64,000 nt of DNA, from IMG/VR virus record IMGVR_UViG_3300042564_002756, positions 62,001-126,000 of that record. The stretch is one strand, 5' to 3'. The notes under the pieces are model-generated. The model searched no databases and was not told where the DNA came from. It worked only from the letters and a program-made list of their open reading frames with translations. A program made the translations under genes and the position numbers. The stretch comes from a virus. Each line of letters begins with the position of its first letter. Position 1 is the stretch's first letter. Positions 1 to 7,600 of this stretch are shown here, piece after piece.

Positions 1-181
1 CAATTAAAATTTCTGCTTCTGCTTGACGTTTTTCAGCAAAAGTTGATCGAGAGTTTACTGCGATAAAGTCAAGATACATCAAATTCGAAAAGTGTTTTTC
101 ATATTGTTTAACTCCATCGTAATGATAAGGATCAAACGGACCTTCGAACTTAGAAGAAGCAGTATCGTAGATGATTCCCAT
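1..181 (-). CDS. Conserved phage protein, 3' part cut by window edge
   Basis: Open from the ATG at 181 to the window start, so only the first 60 codons are visible (begins MGIIYDTASSKFEG, then a basic and acidic stretch around FAEKRQAEAEIL). AGGAGA lies about 9 bases upstream and a TTGACA/TATTAT promoter sits at 208-236. An in-frame-independent ATG five bases upstream gives no long reading frame. I do not recognise a function. It is the last gene seen in the early region and has its own promoter, so it begins a new transcription unit. Confidence 0.75.
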   Translation of the reverse strand, partial: MGIIYDTASSKFEGPFDPYHYDGVKQYEKHFSNLMYLDFIAVNSRSTFAEKRQAEAEILI

Positions 182-207
182 GACATATTCTCCTGATTTA
201 TTAATCT

Positions 208-236
208 ATAATAATACAAGTGTTAAGAAATGTCAA
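208..236 (-). promoter_or_regulatory. sigma70-type promoter
   Basis: Read on the minus strand: TTGACA (236-231), 17-base spacer, TATTAT (213-208). It precedes the gene starting at 181. It lacks the TATACTGATTC element found in most other early promoters. Confidence 0.75.
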
Positions 237-272
237 CTGTATTTTACGACACATAAACAACTTAAACTATCA

Positions 273-722
273 CTATCGAAGTGTTCTTCGATTTTCAACA
301 ACTGTGACCAAATCAAATCCAATAATCTTGACGGTAACCGATCCTTTATGAATTCCATCTACAGTAATTTCCATGAACCCCTCACCATTACCATATGCTG
401 TACCCCAAATGTCAAGCATTTCATGCACCATTTCTTCGGAGGCATAACCATCAATACACATACGAAGATTGTTTATAGAAGATGAATCCAGTGCATATGG
501 CGATGATCCATATTCAGTGTCAAAATTCATAAACTCAATTGGCAATTCGGGATACTCTTCATCCACATCACTGAGAAGTGGTCTAACTTTAGCATCAAAA
601 ACTTTTCGAGCCTGTTCTGCACCGTATCGTTCTGCACCCCAACCAGTCAACGCAACACAAACAATCTCGTCAACATTGCCAGCATACTGGTCCAGTTTTA
701 CTACTAGGAATTTATCTTTCAT
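273..722 (-). CDS. Hypothetical protein, 149 aa
   Basis: A soluble, acidic protein (MKDKFLVVKLDQYAG...) with no motif I recognise, no membrane segment and no signal peptide. Its ATG overlaps the stop of the small upstream gene in an ATGA junction, so it is translated as the last gene of the 2433-273 unit behind the RNA ligase. The promoter of the next unit follows its stop. Confidence 0.75.
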   Translation of the reverse strand: MKDKFLVVKLDQYAGNVDEIVCVALTGWGAERYGAEQARKVFDAKVRPLLSDVDEEYPELPIEFMNFDTEYGSSPYALDSSSINNLRMCIDGYASEEMVHEMLDIWGTAYGNGEGFMEITVDGIHKGSVTVKIIGFDLVTVVENRRTLR

Positions 723-889
723 TTCAAATCATCCAATTCAGGGTCATACTTCAAAGTTACTTGGTATTCTTTTTGTAGGTGGTCGCGTATCCATTCTGCA
801 ACACCTGGCACCGCTTCACAGAGCGCCAGGTCTTCTAGTGTTGAATAGACTTCTTGAAGGTCTACTTGAAGGTCTACTTGAATTCCCAT
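719..889 (-). CDS. Small hypothetical protein, 56 aa
   Basis: Starts at the ATG at 889, which overlaps the stop of the RNA ligase gene (TGATG), and ends in an ATGA overlap with the next gene. The protein is acidic (MGIQVDLQVDLQEVYSTLED...). Its 5' end carries a perfect 12-base tandem repeat, giving the repeated peptide QVDL. AAGGCGG lies 6-12 bases upstream of the start. No function recognised; the tight coupling on both sides supports a real gene. Confidence 0.65.
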   Translation of the reverse strand: MGIQVDLQVDLQEVYSTLEDLALCEAVPGVAEWIRDHLQKEYQVTLKYDPELDDLK

Positions 890-2040
890 CAATCGCCGCC
901 TTTCAGCAAAAACGAGTTGGAAATGGTTTTGAAGCTGAAGCTCGGGTCTTCATTGCACTTCCACACAAGGCCTTCGCGGATTTTGTGACTGATACTTGGT
1001 CCTTCTGCAAGAGCAAGACCTTCGTCAACGCTGTTAGGCGCTTTCCAGTCAGTGCCAAGAACAGGAACATGATCTAGCTCATGAAAATCGGCAACCCATT
1101 GGCGATTTGCCGGAGTAAGGTATTCGTGCTTTACAATGTCAAAAATGTCGAATACAAAGAAACGATGTTCCTTAAAGTTTTCACGGTTACCTTGGATCGA
1201 AGGCCCGCACATTTCTCCCTGAAATGCTAGACCATCTTTGATCTTATCACCAATCTTGAGAGCCATAGCAACAAAGGTGTTGCCTGCATTTTCTTCATTG
1301 ATCTTGAGCTCAAGGTTACGACTGCAAACACGAAGAACACCTTCCCAGCGGAAGATTGTGCAACTCGAACCGTCCAGTTTCATTGTAACTTCGTAGGTAG
1401 GTTCTTGGAAGTCAGCAGGAACAACGACAGGATGCTCTTGAAGAGTCTGAGTCTCAGCATTCCAGACCTTCTCAGTAGCAAACCTCTTGGCCCGCTTTTG
1501 AATATCACCAAAACAGTTCTGAATACGCTCTTGATCGGTCTTGGGGATCAAGGAAGTCGGAAACATACCCACAGCTTGGCCTTGAAGCTGAGCAGGAATT
1601 GGAGATTCCCACTTTTGGATGCCGAGGTATTCAGTGCAGTCGTATCCTTCAGACAATGATACTGAAGTATCATTTGCACCAAACCAAACTACATCTTTCT
1701 CATCTTCTGGATTTGTTGCTCGTGGGCCAAAGACATCAAGAATGTCGGTATCGAGTAGAAGCCCTTGAGAAACCTGACCACGCAAGCGAATAGTTCGTAG
1801 ACGTTCGCCTTTCACTCCGTTGTATTCGCGCGGTTCATTGCCTTTCGACAAGAAAGGAGCAAGTTCAGTTGGGACCCAAGCGTCAATTTCAATGTAGGCT
1901 GCAAGGTCACCGACCGCAAACTCACTTTTTTTCACTACGACTTTCCAGCCGTCAATAGTTGCTACTTCGATGGCGTCAGCACCTTCGATGGGCTGAATAT
2001 CGGCAATCCGACGAATAGAAGCAAGTTTACGTTCGGTCAT
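889..2040 (-). CDS. RNA ligase, Rnl5 (DRB0094-type) family
   Basis: A 383-aa nucleotidyltransferase that should seal RNA ends through ligase-AMP and AMP-RNA intermediates. The nucleotidyl-lysine motif KLDGSS is at residues 221-226, with downstream elements (EGVLRVCSRN, LAFQGEMCG, REGLVWKC) where motifs III, IIIa and IV are expected. The first 110 residues look like the N-terminal OB-type domain typical of the Deinococcus RNA ligase family rather than of T4 Rnl1 or Rnl2. It sits between a Ser/His-rich small protein and a 56-aa gene in one operon. The phage also carries an Rnl1-type ligase at 5394-6521, so the two may handle different substrates. Family assignment is firm; the biological substrate is inference. 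Confidence 0.9.
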   Translation of the reverse strand: MTERKLASIRRIADIQPIEGADAIEVATIDGWKVVVKKSEFAVGDLAAYIEIDAWVPTELAPFLSKGNEPREYNGVKGERLRTIRLRGQVSQGLLLDTDILDVFGPRATNPEDEKDVVWFGANDTSVSLSEGYDCTEYLGIQKWESPIPAQLQGQAVGMFPTSLIPKTDQERIQNCFGDIQKRAKRFATEKVWNAETQTLQEHPVVVPADFQEPTYEVTMKLDGSSCTIFRWEGVLRVCSRNLELKINEENAGNTFVAMALKIGDKIKDGLAFQGEMCGPSIQGNRENFKEHRFFVFDIFDIVKHEYLTPANRQWVADFHELDHVPVLGTDWKAPNSVDEGLALAEGPSISHKIREGLVWKCNEDPSFSFKTISNSFLLKGGD

Positions 2041-2049
2041 GTGATTTCC

Positions 2050-2433
2050 TTAATCGGACGAGGATGAGTAAGAGGGGCCAGAGTCATACGACGAAGAACT
2101 CGAAGAGTCGTGTGAATGTGAGTGAGAAGACCAACTAGACCCAGAGTCGTGAGAGTGTTTTGGTGGATCATAGTCTGGTTGATTCAAGGGATTTAGAGGG
2201 GAAATTGGATTTAGTGGGTTGAAAGGATCCGTCAATGGATCGTATGTCGAGGATGGTGTTTCACGCCGATATGTCGAGTATTTGTTTCCACCAACAATAT
2301 CACCAGATGCTTTGGCACCTCGTTGATTTACAATATTTGTGGTTTGTGTAACACGATTACGGTTACTCGAGAAGTTGACCTCTTGAGTCACCTTCACTTC
2401 AGTCTTCTTTTTTCCGAAAAGCCATCCGAACAT
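2050..2433 (-). CDS. Ser/His-rich hypothetical protein, 127 aa
   Basis: The N-terminus MFGWLFGKKK is short, basic and amphipathic. The middle carries a GDIVGGNKY segment, a motif often seen as a short tag in unrelated bacterial proteins, followed by repeated PLNP units (about residues 70-85). The last 40 residues are almost only Ser, His, Asp and Tyr. The tail looks disordered and could bind metal, which is inference. First gene behind the promoter at 2458-2486, with AAGGAGATATAG before the ATG. Confidence 0.75.
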   Translation of the reverse strand: MFGWLFGKKKTEVKVTQEVNFSSNRNRVTQTTNIVNQRGAKASGDIVGGNKYSTYRRETPSSTYDPLTDPFNPLNPISPLNPLNQPDYDPPKHSHDSGSSWSSHSHSHDSSSSSSYDSGPSYSSSSD

Positions 2434-2457
2434 CTATATCTCCTTCATTACAAGATC

Positions 2458-2486
2458 ATATTATACTGATTCTTTAACTATGTCAA
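2458..2486 (-). promoter_or_regulatory. Early promoter, class B (inverted element)
   Basis: On the minus strand: TTGACA (2486-2481), 17-base spacer ending GAATCAGTA, then TAATAT (2463-2458). The spacer holds the conserved element in the orientation opposite to class A promoters. Drives the 2433-273 unit with the RNA ligase. Confidence 0.8.
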
Positions 2487-2677
2487 CCGACAAGTTCAGA
2501 TTCATCGGTAAAGTATGCAAGTATTTTATGATCGTTTACAATTGATCCCATGGATTGATATTCATCAGGCCAACGTGGTTCATTGACTTTTTCATAGACT
2601 TGCATAAGATCAGGTTCTTTCCTGTGATCCGCATGTACTAGATAATGATTGCAATCATATTCAACGAGTACTTTCAT
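2483..2677 (-). CDS. Hypothetical protein, 64 aa
   Basis: Start taken at the ATG at 2677 because GAGGAAC lies 7-8 bases upstream; the longer frame to 2809 reads through the preceding gene out of register. The protein (MKVLVEYDCNHYLVHADHRK...) is soluble with no known motif. It overlaps the end of the preceding gene by 17 bases. Last gene of the unit that starts at 4117. Confidence 0.7.
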   Translation of the reverse strand: MKVLVEYDCNHYLVHADHRKEPDLMQVYEKVNEPRWPDEYQSMGSIVNDHKILAYFTDESELVG

Positions 2678-2852
2678 TATTCTGTTCCTCTTGAATTTCC
2701 TTGATAATAGCAGCCATTTCATCAGTATTAACTTCGGCAAATTCATCAACATAGGCTTGAATTTCCCAAGCAACAGTTTTTGGTTCCCAATCCCAAACTG
2801 GTTGGCCATTTTCAGCAGAGTTCTGCATCAGTTCAAGCAATTGCTCTTTCAT
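2661..2852 (-). CDS. Hypothetical protein, 63 aa
   Basis: The start is set at 2852 by a strong GGAGG placed over the stop of the preceding gene, 7 bases from the ATG. The longer frame to 2969 would run through that gene. The protein is acidic and probably helical (MKEQLLELMQNSAENG..., C-terminal EIQEEQNN). No function recognised. Confidence 0.7.
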   Translation of the reverse strand: MKEQLLELMQNSAENGQPVWDWEPKTVAWEIQAYVDEFAEVNTDEMAAIIKEIQEEQNNESTR

Positions 2853-2856
2853 TTCG

Positions 2857-3285
2857 TTAACCTCCATAATATTCATGCCCGCTCCAGTTACAAAGAACTT
2901 TTCCGATTGCATCATATACGGGACTAACACCGCAATCGGTTGTAGGTTCATATTTAGCCGCATAATCATACAAGTCAGGAAACAAATAGATAGAAAGAAT
3001 ATGAATATTCATCGGCGGGCCTGGATGCCGTGGATTTTGGAACACGTCTACACGCTCGATCAGATTTTTAATATGTTCTTTTTGTTCTAGAGCATGAATT
3101 GCGGTTTTCATATCTCTCACTGTAACAATATTACTCGGAATACGCTCGTTAACATAAGAGAGACTTTTATTCAGATAAGCAATAATTGGTGTAAGATCAA
3201 TAGAATTTTTCTGATCATGTTCATCGATTGCTTTTTTAATATGTTTTCCAAGCAGTCGAGCTTTTGTTGCTGCAATGTCAGTCAT
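2857..3285 (-). CDS. Hypothetical protein, 142 aa
   Basis: Begins MTDIAATKARLLGKHIKKAIDEHDQ with AGGAAATTAATT before the ATG. The first 100 residues are mixed alpha/beta with many charged residues; the C-terminus has two Cys (DCGVSP, VLCNWSGHE) but no clear zinc-ligand spacing. Lies immediately downstream of the small lipoprotein gene. No function recognised. Confidence 0.75.
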   Translation of the reverse strand: MTDIAATKARLLGKHIKKAIDEHDQKNSIDLTPIIAYLNKSLSYVNERIPSNIVTVRDMKTAIHALEQKEHIKNLIERVDVFQNPRHPGPPMNIHILSIYLFPDLYDYAAKYEPTTDCGVSPVYDAIGKVLCNWSGHEYYGG

Positions 3286-3287
3286 AA

Positions 3288-3491
3288 TTAATTTCCTTCA
3301 CAGCGAATGTAGGTAAGAGTTTCGGCATCAATTGCAGGTGCCAGACTTTTTCCATATCCACCTGCACTATCAAAATAATATTTGACACCATTCAAGCAAG
3401 CAACTTCAAACCCATTCACAACTTCATTTGTAGTTTCAGTTGGTTTACAAGCAACAAGAAATAGAACGGATACAATGACAAGATATTTCAT
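3288..3491 (-). CDS. Small putative lipoprotein, 67 aa
   Basis: Residues 1-15 form a lipoprotein signal peptide with lipobox LVAC, so Cys15 should be lipidated and the protein anchored in the host envelope. The mature part is only 52 residues, with two further Cys that could form a disulfide. The ATG overlaps the upstream stop (ATGA). An early envelope lipoprotein could block superinfection, but nothing in the sequence proves this. Confidence 0.75.
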   Translation of the reverse strand: MKYLVIVSVLFLVACKPTETTNEVVNGFEVACLNGVKYYFDSAGGYGKSLAPAIDAETLTYIRCEGN

Positions 3492-3697
3492 TGGACTTCA
3501 CCTTCAACAAAAATATTGGTAGCATGGATTTCACGAACCGATTCATCATCCCATTGGACTTTAAGAATTGTTTGAAATCCATTATTTGAGAACCCAACGA
3601 TGTGACCAAACATAGGACGAGCATCTTCTCCAGTGTGTAGACCACCGCAAGAACCATCTTTCTCACGAACAACAGTTCCGATTTTATATTTCCACAT
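3488..3697 (-). CDS. Hypothetical protein, 69 aa
   Basis: A small beta-rich protein (MWKYKIGTVVREKDGSCGG..., VGFSNNGFQTILKVQWDDES) with the look of a compact SH3-like or DUF-type beta barrel, which I cannot confirm. Starts directly after the stop of the upstream gene and ends in an ATGA overlap with the lipoprotein gene. Confidence 0.7.
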   Translation of the reverse strand: MWKYKIGTVVREKDGSCGGLHTGEDARPMFGHIVGFSNNGFQTILKVQWDDESVREIHATNIFVEGEVQ

Positions 3698-4117
3698 TCA
3701 TTTTACTCCGAAGAAAGTTTTGACGTCCTTCCAGGTGCCCGTCACGAGCGGCTGATTGAATCCATTTTCATGACCCCAAACCTCGGCCCGACCTTTAGTT
3801 GCATTAAAACCGGAGGAAGGAATAATGGTGTAAAGAACATCACCGGTTACCATGTCGCAGATACGAATGTCGTCATAGAGACTACCGATCATCGGACAGT
3901 TATTCTTGAAGAACACATAGTTCTTTTCAGTGTCGATTTTGGAAGACTTCATGAGACGAAGAACTTTTTTGCCGAGGTTCTGGGTTTTTGCAGCAAGAGA
4001 AGTGTCGCGGCAGAACCAGTCATACCAACCGGCTTCAATCTGAGTGGATCGCTTGTTTGCATCAAAGTCACCGCGGAGAAAACGAATAGCAAAGTCGGCG
4101 ATGGGCATATTAGACAT
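3698..4117 (-). CDS. Hypothetical protein, 139 aa
   Basis: First gene behind the class A promoter at 4149-4177, with GAGGAACC before the ATG. Begins MSNMPIADFAIRFLRGDFDAN and carries a conserved-looking aromatic stretch WYDWFCRD near residue 31. No membrane segment. No function recognised. Confidence 0.75.
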   Translation of the reverse strand: MSNMPIADFAIRFLRGDFDANKRSTQIEAGWYDWFCRDTSLAAKTQNLGKKVLRLMKSSKIDTEKNYVFFKNNCPMIGSLYDDIRICDMVTGDVLYTIIPSSGFNATKGRAEVWGHENGFNQPLVTGTWKDVKTFFGVK

Positions 4118-4122
4118 CTTGT

Positions 4123-4177
4123 AGGTTCCTCTGTTACCTTATAGAATCAGTATAAACTATTTGTAAGTAAATGTCAA
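4123..4177 (-). promoter_or_regulatory. Early promoter, class A, with RBS-loop leader
   Basis: On the minus strand: TTGACA (4177-4172), 17-base spacer, TATACT (4154-4149) at the head of the element TATACTGATTC, then CTATAAGG. In the leader, AGGT (4139-4136) and ACCT (4126-4123) can pair and place the GAGGA ribosome site in a 9-base loop. Drives the 4117-2483 unit. Confidence 0.9.
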
Positions 4178-4368
4178 CCACTAAAAAGTTTCCAAAGTAC
4201 AAAAATTGGAATTGACAACGGCCAAAAAAGCCCCGCAGCACAAGATACCAGTGCATCGAGACCTTCAGGATCACCATCTTTATTTTGTTTATCAAAATAT
4301 TTAAGTGACTTAAAATAAACAAATAATCCAATAACTAGGTAACTTGCAAATAAAAGTTCAGTTACCAT
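4174..4368 (-). CDS. Small membrane protein, 64 aa
   Basis: Two hydrophobic segments, about residues 3-20 (LLFASYLVIGLFVYF) and 40-60 (SCAAGLFWPLSIPIFVLW), joined by a short charged loop rich in Lys and Asp. The start codon overlaps the upstream stop by seven bases and its own stop overlaps the -35 of the next promoter. Chosen over a second overlapping frame (4134-4331) because only this one gives two clean membrane spans. Confidence 0.7.
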   Translation of the reverse strand: MVTELLFASYLVIGLFVYFKSLKYFDKQNKDGDPEGLDALVSCAAGLFWPLSIPIFVLWKLFSG

Positions 4369-4604
4369 ACACTCAATCCTTTCTTGCGGATTACATTATT
4401 AATCCGCTTCTTCAGAACATCTACGTTAATGTCATAATCTTCTTGGATATCATAGAATGCTTCCCATTTTTCATTCTGGGACATTTGCATCTTATTATCT
4501 ACAAACCATTCAATACGCTTATTGAGATTTAGAACACGAATTTTATCTTCGTAATCAAGCTCTTCGAGAAGATTTTTTCTTTGTTTTTCAAGTACTTCCA
4601 TCAT
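4362..4604 (-). CDS. Hypothetical helical protein, 80 aa
   Basis: Starts at the ATG at 4604 in an ATGA overlap with the upstream stop. Strongly charged and probably all helical (MMEVLEKQRKNLLEELDYEDK..., VDVLKKRINNVIRKK), perhaps a short coiled coil. No function recognised. Confidence 0.7.
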   Translation of the reverse strand: MMEVLEKQRKNLLEELDYEDKIRVLNLNKRIEWFVDNKMQMSQNEKWEAFYDIQEDYDINVDVLKKRINNVIRKKGLSVW

Positions 4605-4945
4605 GCTACGTTCCAATCAAGATCTTCTTTTGTTTCAACAGATTCATAACCATCATATTCAGTGATACGGTACAAATTGCCTTCTGGAACATCTTCGATC
4701 CGAAGTTTTGCAAAGGTGCCGCTAGCCTTGTCACCAAGCGTTTCTACGACTTGAACAAGAATCGGATCATCTCGTTTAATCGAGTGGGGACCATAGAAGT
4801 TTTCTAGTCCTTCTACTTTAAACGTATTACCCCATTTAGTTTTTTCTTCTGTATACTTGAAACCTTTTAGATCAAGATACATGCGAGTTGCTTCATCAGA
4901 AATACCAAATCCACCATAACAAGCATTATATACAATTTTAGTCAT
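4601..4945 (-). CDS. Conserved phage protein, 114 aa
   Basis: The N-terminus MTKIVYNACYGGFGISDEA is typical of a small protein found across many large phages, of unknown function. The Cys-Tyr-Gly-Gly-Phe-Gly core is at residues 9-14. Overlaps both neighbours by four bases. Confidence 0.8.
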   Translation of the reverse strand: MTKIVYNACYGGFGISDEATRMYLDLKGFKYTEEKTKWGNTFKVEGLENFYGPHSIKRDDPILVQVVETLGDKASGTFAKLRIEDVPEGNLYRITEYDGYESVETKEDLDWNVA

Positions 4946-5139
4946 TTTGATTCCTCATATTGTTTTAAAACATTTGTAATACGATCATTAGATTCTCGAA
5001 ACCATTCTACACAAGATTCTGCGCAGGCTTTTGCTTGTGGATCATTAATATAAAATGAAAGCACATGAAATTTATCTTCTGCTTCAAACATATCAACAAG
5101 ACACCGTTTTAGTTCTGCAATTAAACTAGCTTCAGTCAT
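4942..5139 (-). CDS. Hypothetical protein, 65 aa
   Basis: A small helical protein (MTEASLIAELKRCLVDMFEAEDK...). Overlaps the upstream stop by eight bases and the downstream start by four. No motif recognised. Confidence 0.65.
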   Translation of the reverse strand: MTEASLIAELKRCLVDMFEAEDKFHVLSFYINDPQAKACAESCVEWFRESNDRITNVLKQYEESK

Positions 5140-5392
5140 TAGTCAAACCTTTCCAAAATGAATGTTCCAGAATATATTCGGCAGATATTATAAAAACTGA
5201 TTTATGTTCATCAGTCCGTTTTTCACCTTCTGGAAGTTTTCGTTCAATCAGATGAAATACTACAGAATGATCCAGTGGCTGGGGTTTCTCAATTCCAATC
5301 ACAAGTTTATTTCGATGTGTCGGTTTAATATGGTGCAAAAATTGCGTTGCACGGGCTAAATCACTGATAGAAGAATCTGCAAAGTCCACCAT
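5132..5392 (-). CDS. Hypothetical protein, 86 aa
   Basis: GGAGG in the 3' end of the RNA ligase gene lies 7 bases before this ATG, so it is translated right behind rnlA. The sequence (MVDFADSSISDLARATQFLHH..., KLVIGIEKPQPLDHSVVFHLIERKLPEG) is mixed alpha/beta. No function recognised. Confidence 0.7.
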   Translation of the reverse strand: MVDFADSSISDLARATQFLHHIKPTHRNKLVIGIEKPQPLDHSVVFHLIERKLPEGEKRTDEHKSVFIISAEYILEHSFWKGLTND

Positions 5393-5393
5393 A

Positions 5394-6521
5394 TTAAACC
5401 TCCATCCAGTTCATCATTGCTTCGTACTTCGGACCGTTACCAACAGAGTCACGTATCTTCTTGATTACAAGGGCCCGAAGTTCCTTTCCGTCAAGAGCAG
5501 AGAAGATGAAAGCAGCATCTTCTTTGTTAAGGAGGTTCGGAACAAAGTTGATAGCAACTTCCTTCTTTACTCCACCATGCAGGACACGAGCAAGAGTGAC
5601 AAGACCTTCGAGTCGACCAAGAACGTTTTCAATAGCAGCATCGAGTCGAAGTTCATATGCGCGAACAACAGCAAGATCAGTTGCATCCAACAAAGGCAGG
5701 ACGTCATCGAGTTGTTCATTCACGATGATATCAGCAATGTTCCGATCAGAACGGATCAGGTCCTTGGTCTTGTGGATACGGACATACCAATCATTCTTGA
5801 TTTTCAGCATGTGGCCCGTGGTAAAACGGATGATGTCACCCTCACGTCCCTGTTGTTGGCGGGCACGTACGATGTAGTCTGACAGCCCACCGTCTACAGA
5901 CCCATACTGCGGAACAACCTCGAAAGGAGCACCGAAATGCAAGTTGCTGATATACTCACCAGTAACAGTGTTACGAATGGCGGTCAGGATCAACTTCGGC
6001 TCAGAGTAGTCAATAACGATCTTGTTGGTCGGTGCAATGTATTCAAAGATCGGAGTTAAGCCATCGTCCATCATATATTCAAGCCAATCATACTGATTAG
6101 CATCAAGCAACTTTTCAGACTCGACAGCGATATCAGTCACACCCATCTTGGTGGCAAGACGAATCATTCCGTTCATGCGGAGCGGACGAATCATCGAGCC
6201 GTCCATCTTTTCCATGATAACATGAGGTTGAGTCATGTCAATCATATAAATCTGAGTCTCTTCACGCTCGTTCACGTTGAAGAACTTGTGATAGGGCCGC
6301 GACATGATGTTGCCTTCAGTATCGAAGATGATACCGCGGCACTCACGACGAATAGCAGCGCCAAGATCATCAGGACCAGCCATGTTGAAAGTATCCGCCA
6401 TGGCCACAACATAGTTAATTACCGTGCCAAACTCGCGCTCAGCAACAATAAATTCGGAACGGCCTTCGATGTAAGGAAGGACATCAGTGATGGTACGAAT
6501 TTCAGGAAACACATAGTTCAT
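5394..6521 (-). CDS. rnlA: RNA ligase 1 (T4 Rnl1 family)
   Basis: A 375-aa ATP-dependent RNA ligase, almost exactly the length of T4 Rnl1 (374 aa). The nucleotidyl-lysine motif KMDGS starts at Lys105. Other family elements are RRECRGIIFD (59-68), KFFNVNE (79-85), FEYIAPTNKIVIDY (motif IIIa-like) and HMLKIKNDWYV (motif V). In T4 this enzyme reseals tRNA cut by a host anticodon nuclease, working with the kinase/phosphatase PseT. Here a P-loop kinase is at 26314-26802, so the pathway may be assembled from separate parts. It follows a 59-aa gene in a unit started by the promoter at 6731-6759. Function from family; target RNA is inference. Confidence 0.95.
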   Translation of the reverse strand: MNYVFPEIRTITDVLPYIEGRSEFIVAEREFGTVINYVVAMADTFNMAGPDDLGAAIRRECRGIIFDTEGNIMSRPYHKFFNVNEREETQIYMIDMTQPHVIMEKMDGSMIRPLRMNGMIRLATKMGVTDIAVESEKLLDANQYDWLEYMMDDGLTPIFEYIAPTNKIVIDYSEPKLILTAIRNTVTGEYISNLHFGAPFEVVPQYGSVDGGLSDYIVRARQQQGREGDIIRFTTGHMLKIKNDWYVRIHKTKDLIRSDRNIADIIVNEQLDDVLPLLDATDLAVVRAYELRLDAAIENVLGRLEGLVTLARVLHGGVKKEVAINFVPNLLNKEDAAFIFSALDGKELRALVIKKIRDSVGNGPKYEAMMNWMEV

Positions 6522-6523
6522 TT

Positions 6524-6703
6524 TCAGTCTTCCATCATTACAAAAAAGTTGTGGGTGCCAGCAAAGAAGTCGTTCAGCCAGTCATTGATCATTTGCTTGT
6601 AGTCGCTATAGTGAGCGACTGGATGAGTCAGGAGCTTTAGACCTTTGATTGGATCAAAGGTCGTGTAGGCAGTTTCATAAACCGTGTATTCTACATTGAT
6701 CAT
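6524..6703 (-). CDS. Hypothetical protein, 59 aa
   Basis: First gene behind the class A promoter at 6731-6759, with AGAGGAAC 7 bases before the ATG, and followed at once by rnlA. Begins MINVEYTVYETAYTTFDP and has a HYSDYKQMINDWLND helix. Its placement suggests co-expression with the RNA ligase. No function recognised. Confidence 0.75.
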   Translation of the reverse strand: MINVEYTVYETAYTTFDPIKGLKLLTHPVAHYSDYKQMINDWLNDFFAGTHNFFVMMED

Positions 6704-6730
6704 GGTCAGTTCCTCTTACCTTATAGAATC

Positions 6731-6759
6731 AGTATAAACTATTCAGGTGGTAATGTCAA
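6731..6759 (-). promoter_or_regulatory. Early promoter, class A
   Basis: TTGACA (6759-6754), 17-base spacer, TATACT (6736-6731) opening TATACTGATTC, then CTATAAGG. The upstream gene 6743-7081 runs into the promoter, so reading continues across it. Drives the 59-aa gene, rnlA and the genes down to 4174. Confidence 0.9.
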
Positions 6760-7081
6760 CCCACTTAATCAAATTAAAATCAGGAAAAACAATTTTTGCA
6801 TGCACAACTTCACAGAGACCATTCTGAACTCTTGCTTTCCAAAAATCATCAGATCCTTCGCCCTTACCTTCAAGTTCAATTAGAATTTTTGGATATTGCA
6901 AGGAGACTCGCGCGCAATCTTCTTTCCAGTCATACCATTTTGATTCAAAATAATTTGTAAGTGTGGTCCCATCATCCAAAAATTCATAGTCATGAAGATC
7001 AAGATCTTTTGCAATCTTCAAACCTTGGTTTGCATTATCAAGATTTGAAATTTTTAACTCATATTGTGTGTAGTATCCCAT
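6743..7081 (-). CDS. Conserved phage protein, 112 aa
   Basis: The N-terminus MGYYTQYELKISNL resembles a family of small phage proteins that begin MGYYT. Two conserved Trp-rich stretches (SKWYDWKEDCARVS) follow. Overlaps the upstream gene by one base (TAATG) and its 3' end contains the -35 and -10 of the next promoter. Confidence 0.75.
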   Translation of the reverse strand: MGYYTQYELKISNLDNANQGLKIAKDLDLHDYEFLDDGTTLTNYFESKWYDWKEDCARVSLQYPKILIELEGKGEGSDDFWKARVQNGLCEVVHAKIVFPDFNLIKWVDITT

Positions 7082-7332
7082 TAAAATCCCCCGTTAGTGT
7101 CCCAGTATTCTGCATTTTCTTTTTCAATTTGATCCCACTGTTCTTTGAGAATCGACACATCATATTCATTAGCCAAATATGGCTCTTGCCAGTAAGGTTC
7201 TCCGACAGGTGCCATTACAGAGGTTCCACCTTCATGAACATAGAACATATCGCTGTAATCTGCATCTACATAGATGCGAATTTCCCCGCCTTCTTCATAA
7301 GAAGACCAGCTAGCTTCATAAACAAGTTGCAT
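7081..7332 (-). CDS. Hypothetical acidic protein, 83 aa
   Basis: Acidic, Tyr/Trp-rich protein (MQLVYEASWSSYEEGGEIR..., PYWQEPYLANEY). TAATG junction with the next gene. No motif recognised. Confidence 0.7.
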   Translation of the reverse strand: MQLVYEASWSSYEEGGEIRIYVDADYSDMFYVHEGGTSVMAPVGEPYWQEPYLANEYDVSILKEQWDQIEKENAEYWDTNGGF

Positions 7333-7333
7333 T

Positions 7334-7489
7334 TTAAACCTTCATACATAGAAGTGTAAGTTTGGCATAGCGCCGAATTTCTTCATCGGATGATTCTGAA
7401 AAGTCAAACGAATACATTCGTTCATAGACTAGACTGGCAGTTTCCATAGGAATATTCAGAAGTTCAGAGATAACACTAACCCAGTACAT
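7334..7489 (-). CDS. Hypothetical protein, 51 aa
   Basis: Too short for ordinary ORF calling, but it has AAAAGGAAAC before the ATG, sits directly behind the class A promoter at 7519-7547 and fills the gap up to the next gene. Begins MYWVSVISELLNIPME. Probably helical; no function recognised. Confidence 0.7.
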   Translation of the reverse strand: MYWVSVISELLNIPMETASLVYERMYSFDFSESSDEEIRRYAKLTLLCMKV

Positions 7490-7518
7490 TGTGTTTCCTT
7501 TTCATGCCTTATAGAATC

Positions 7519-7547
7519 AGTATAAACTATTTGAAATCAAATGTCAA
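7519..7547 (-). promoter_or_regulatory. Early promoter, class A
   Basis: TTGACA (7547-7542), 17-base spacer, TATACT (7524-7519), element TATACTGATTC. The -35 touches the T-run of the upstream terminator, so one unit ends where the next begins. Confidence 0.9.
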
Positions 7548-7548
7548 C

Positions 7549-7576
7549 AAAAAAGGCGAGGAATTTCTCCCTCGCC
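7549..7576 (-). terminator. Rho-independent terminator after the SPFH gene
   Basis: On the minus strand a 7-bp stem GGCGAGG/CCTCGCC with an 8-base loop is followed directly by six T. Lies 25 bases after the stop of the SPFH gene. Confidence 0.9.
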
Positions 7577-7600
7577 GAAATTTATTTGTAAGGATAGATC

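Noticed and set aside
469-1077. Plus-strand frame of 202 codons
   Set aside because: It is the shadow of three coupled minus-strand genes (273-722, 719-889 and 889-2040), has no ribosome site, and its translation is low in normal protein composition.
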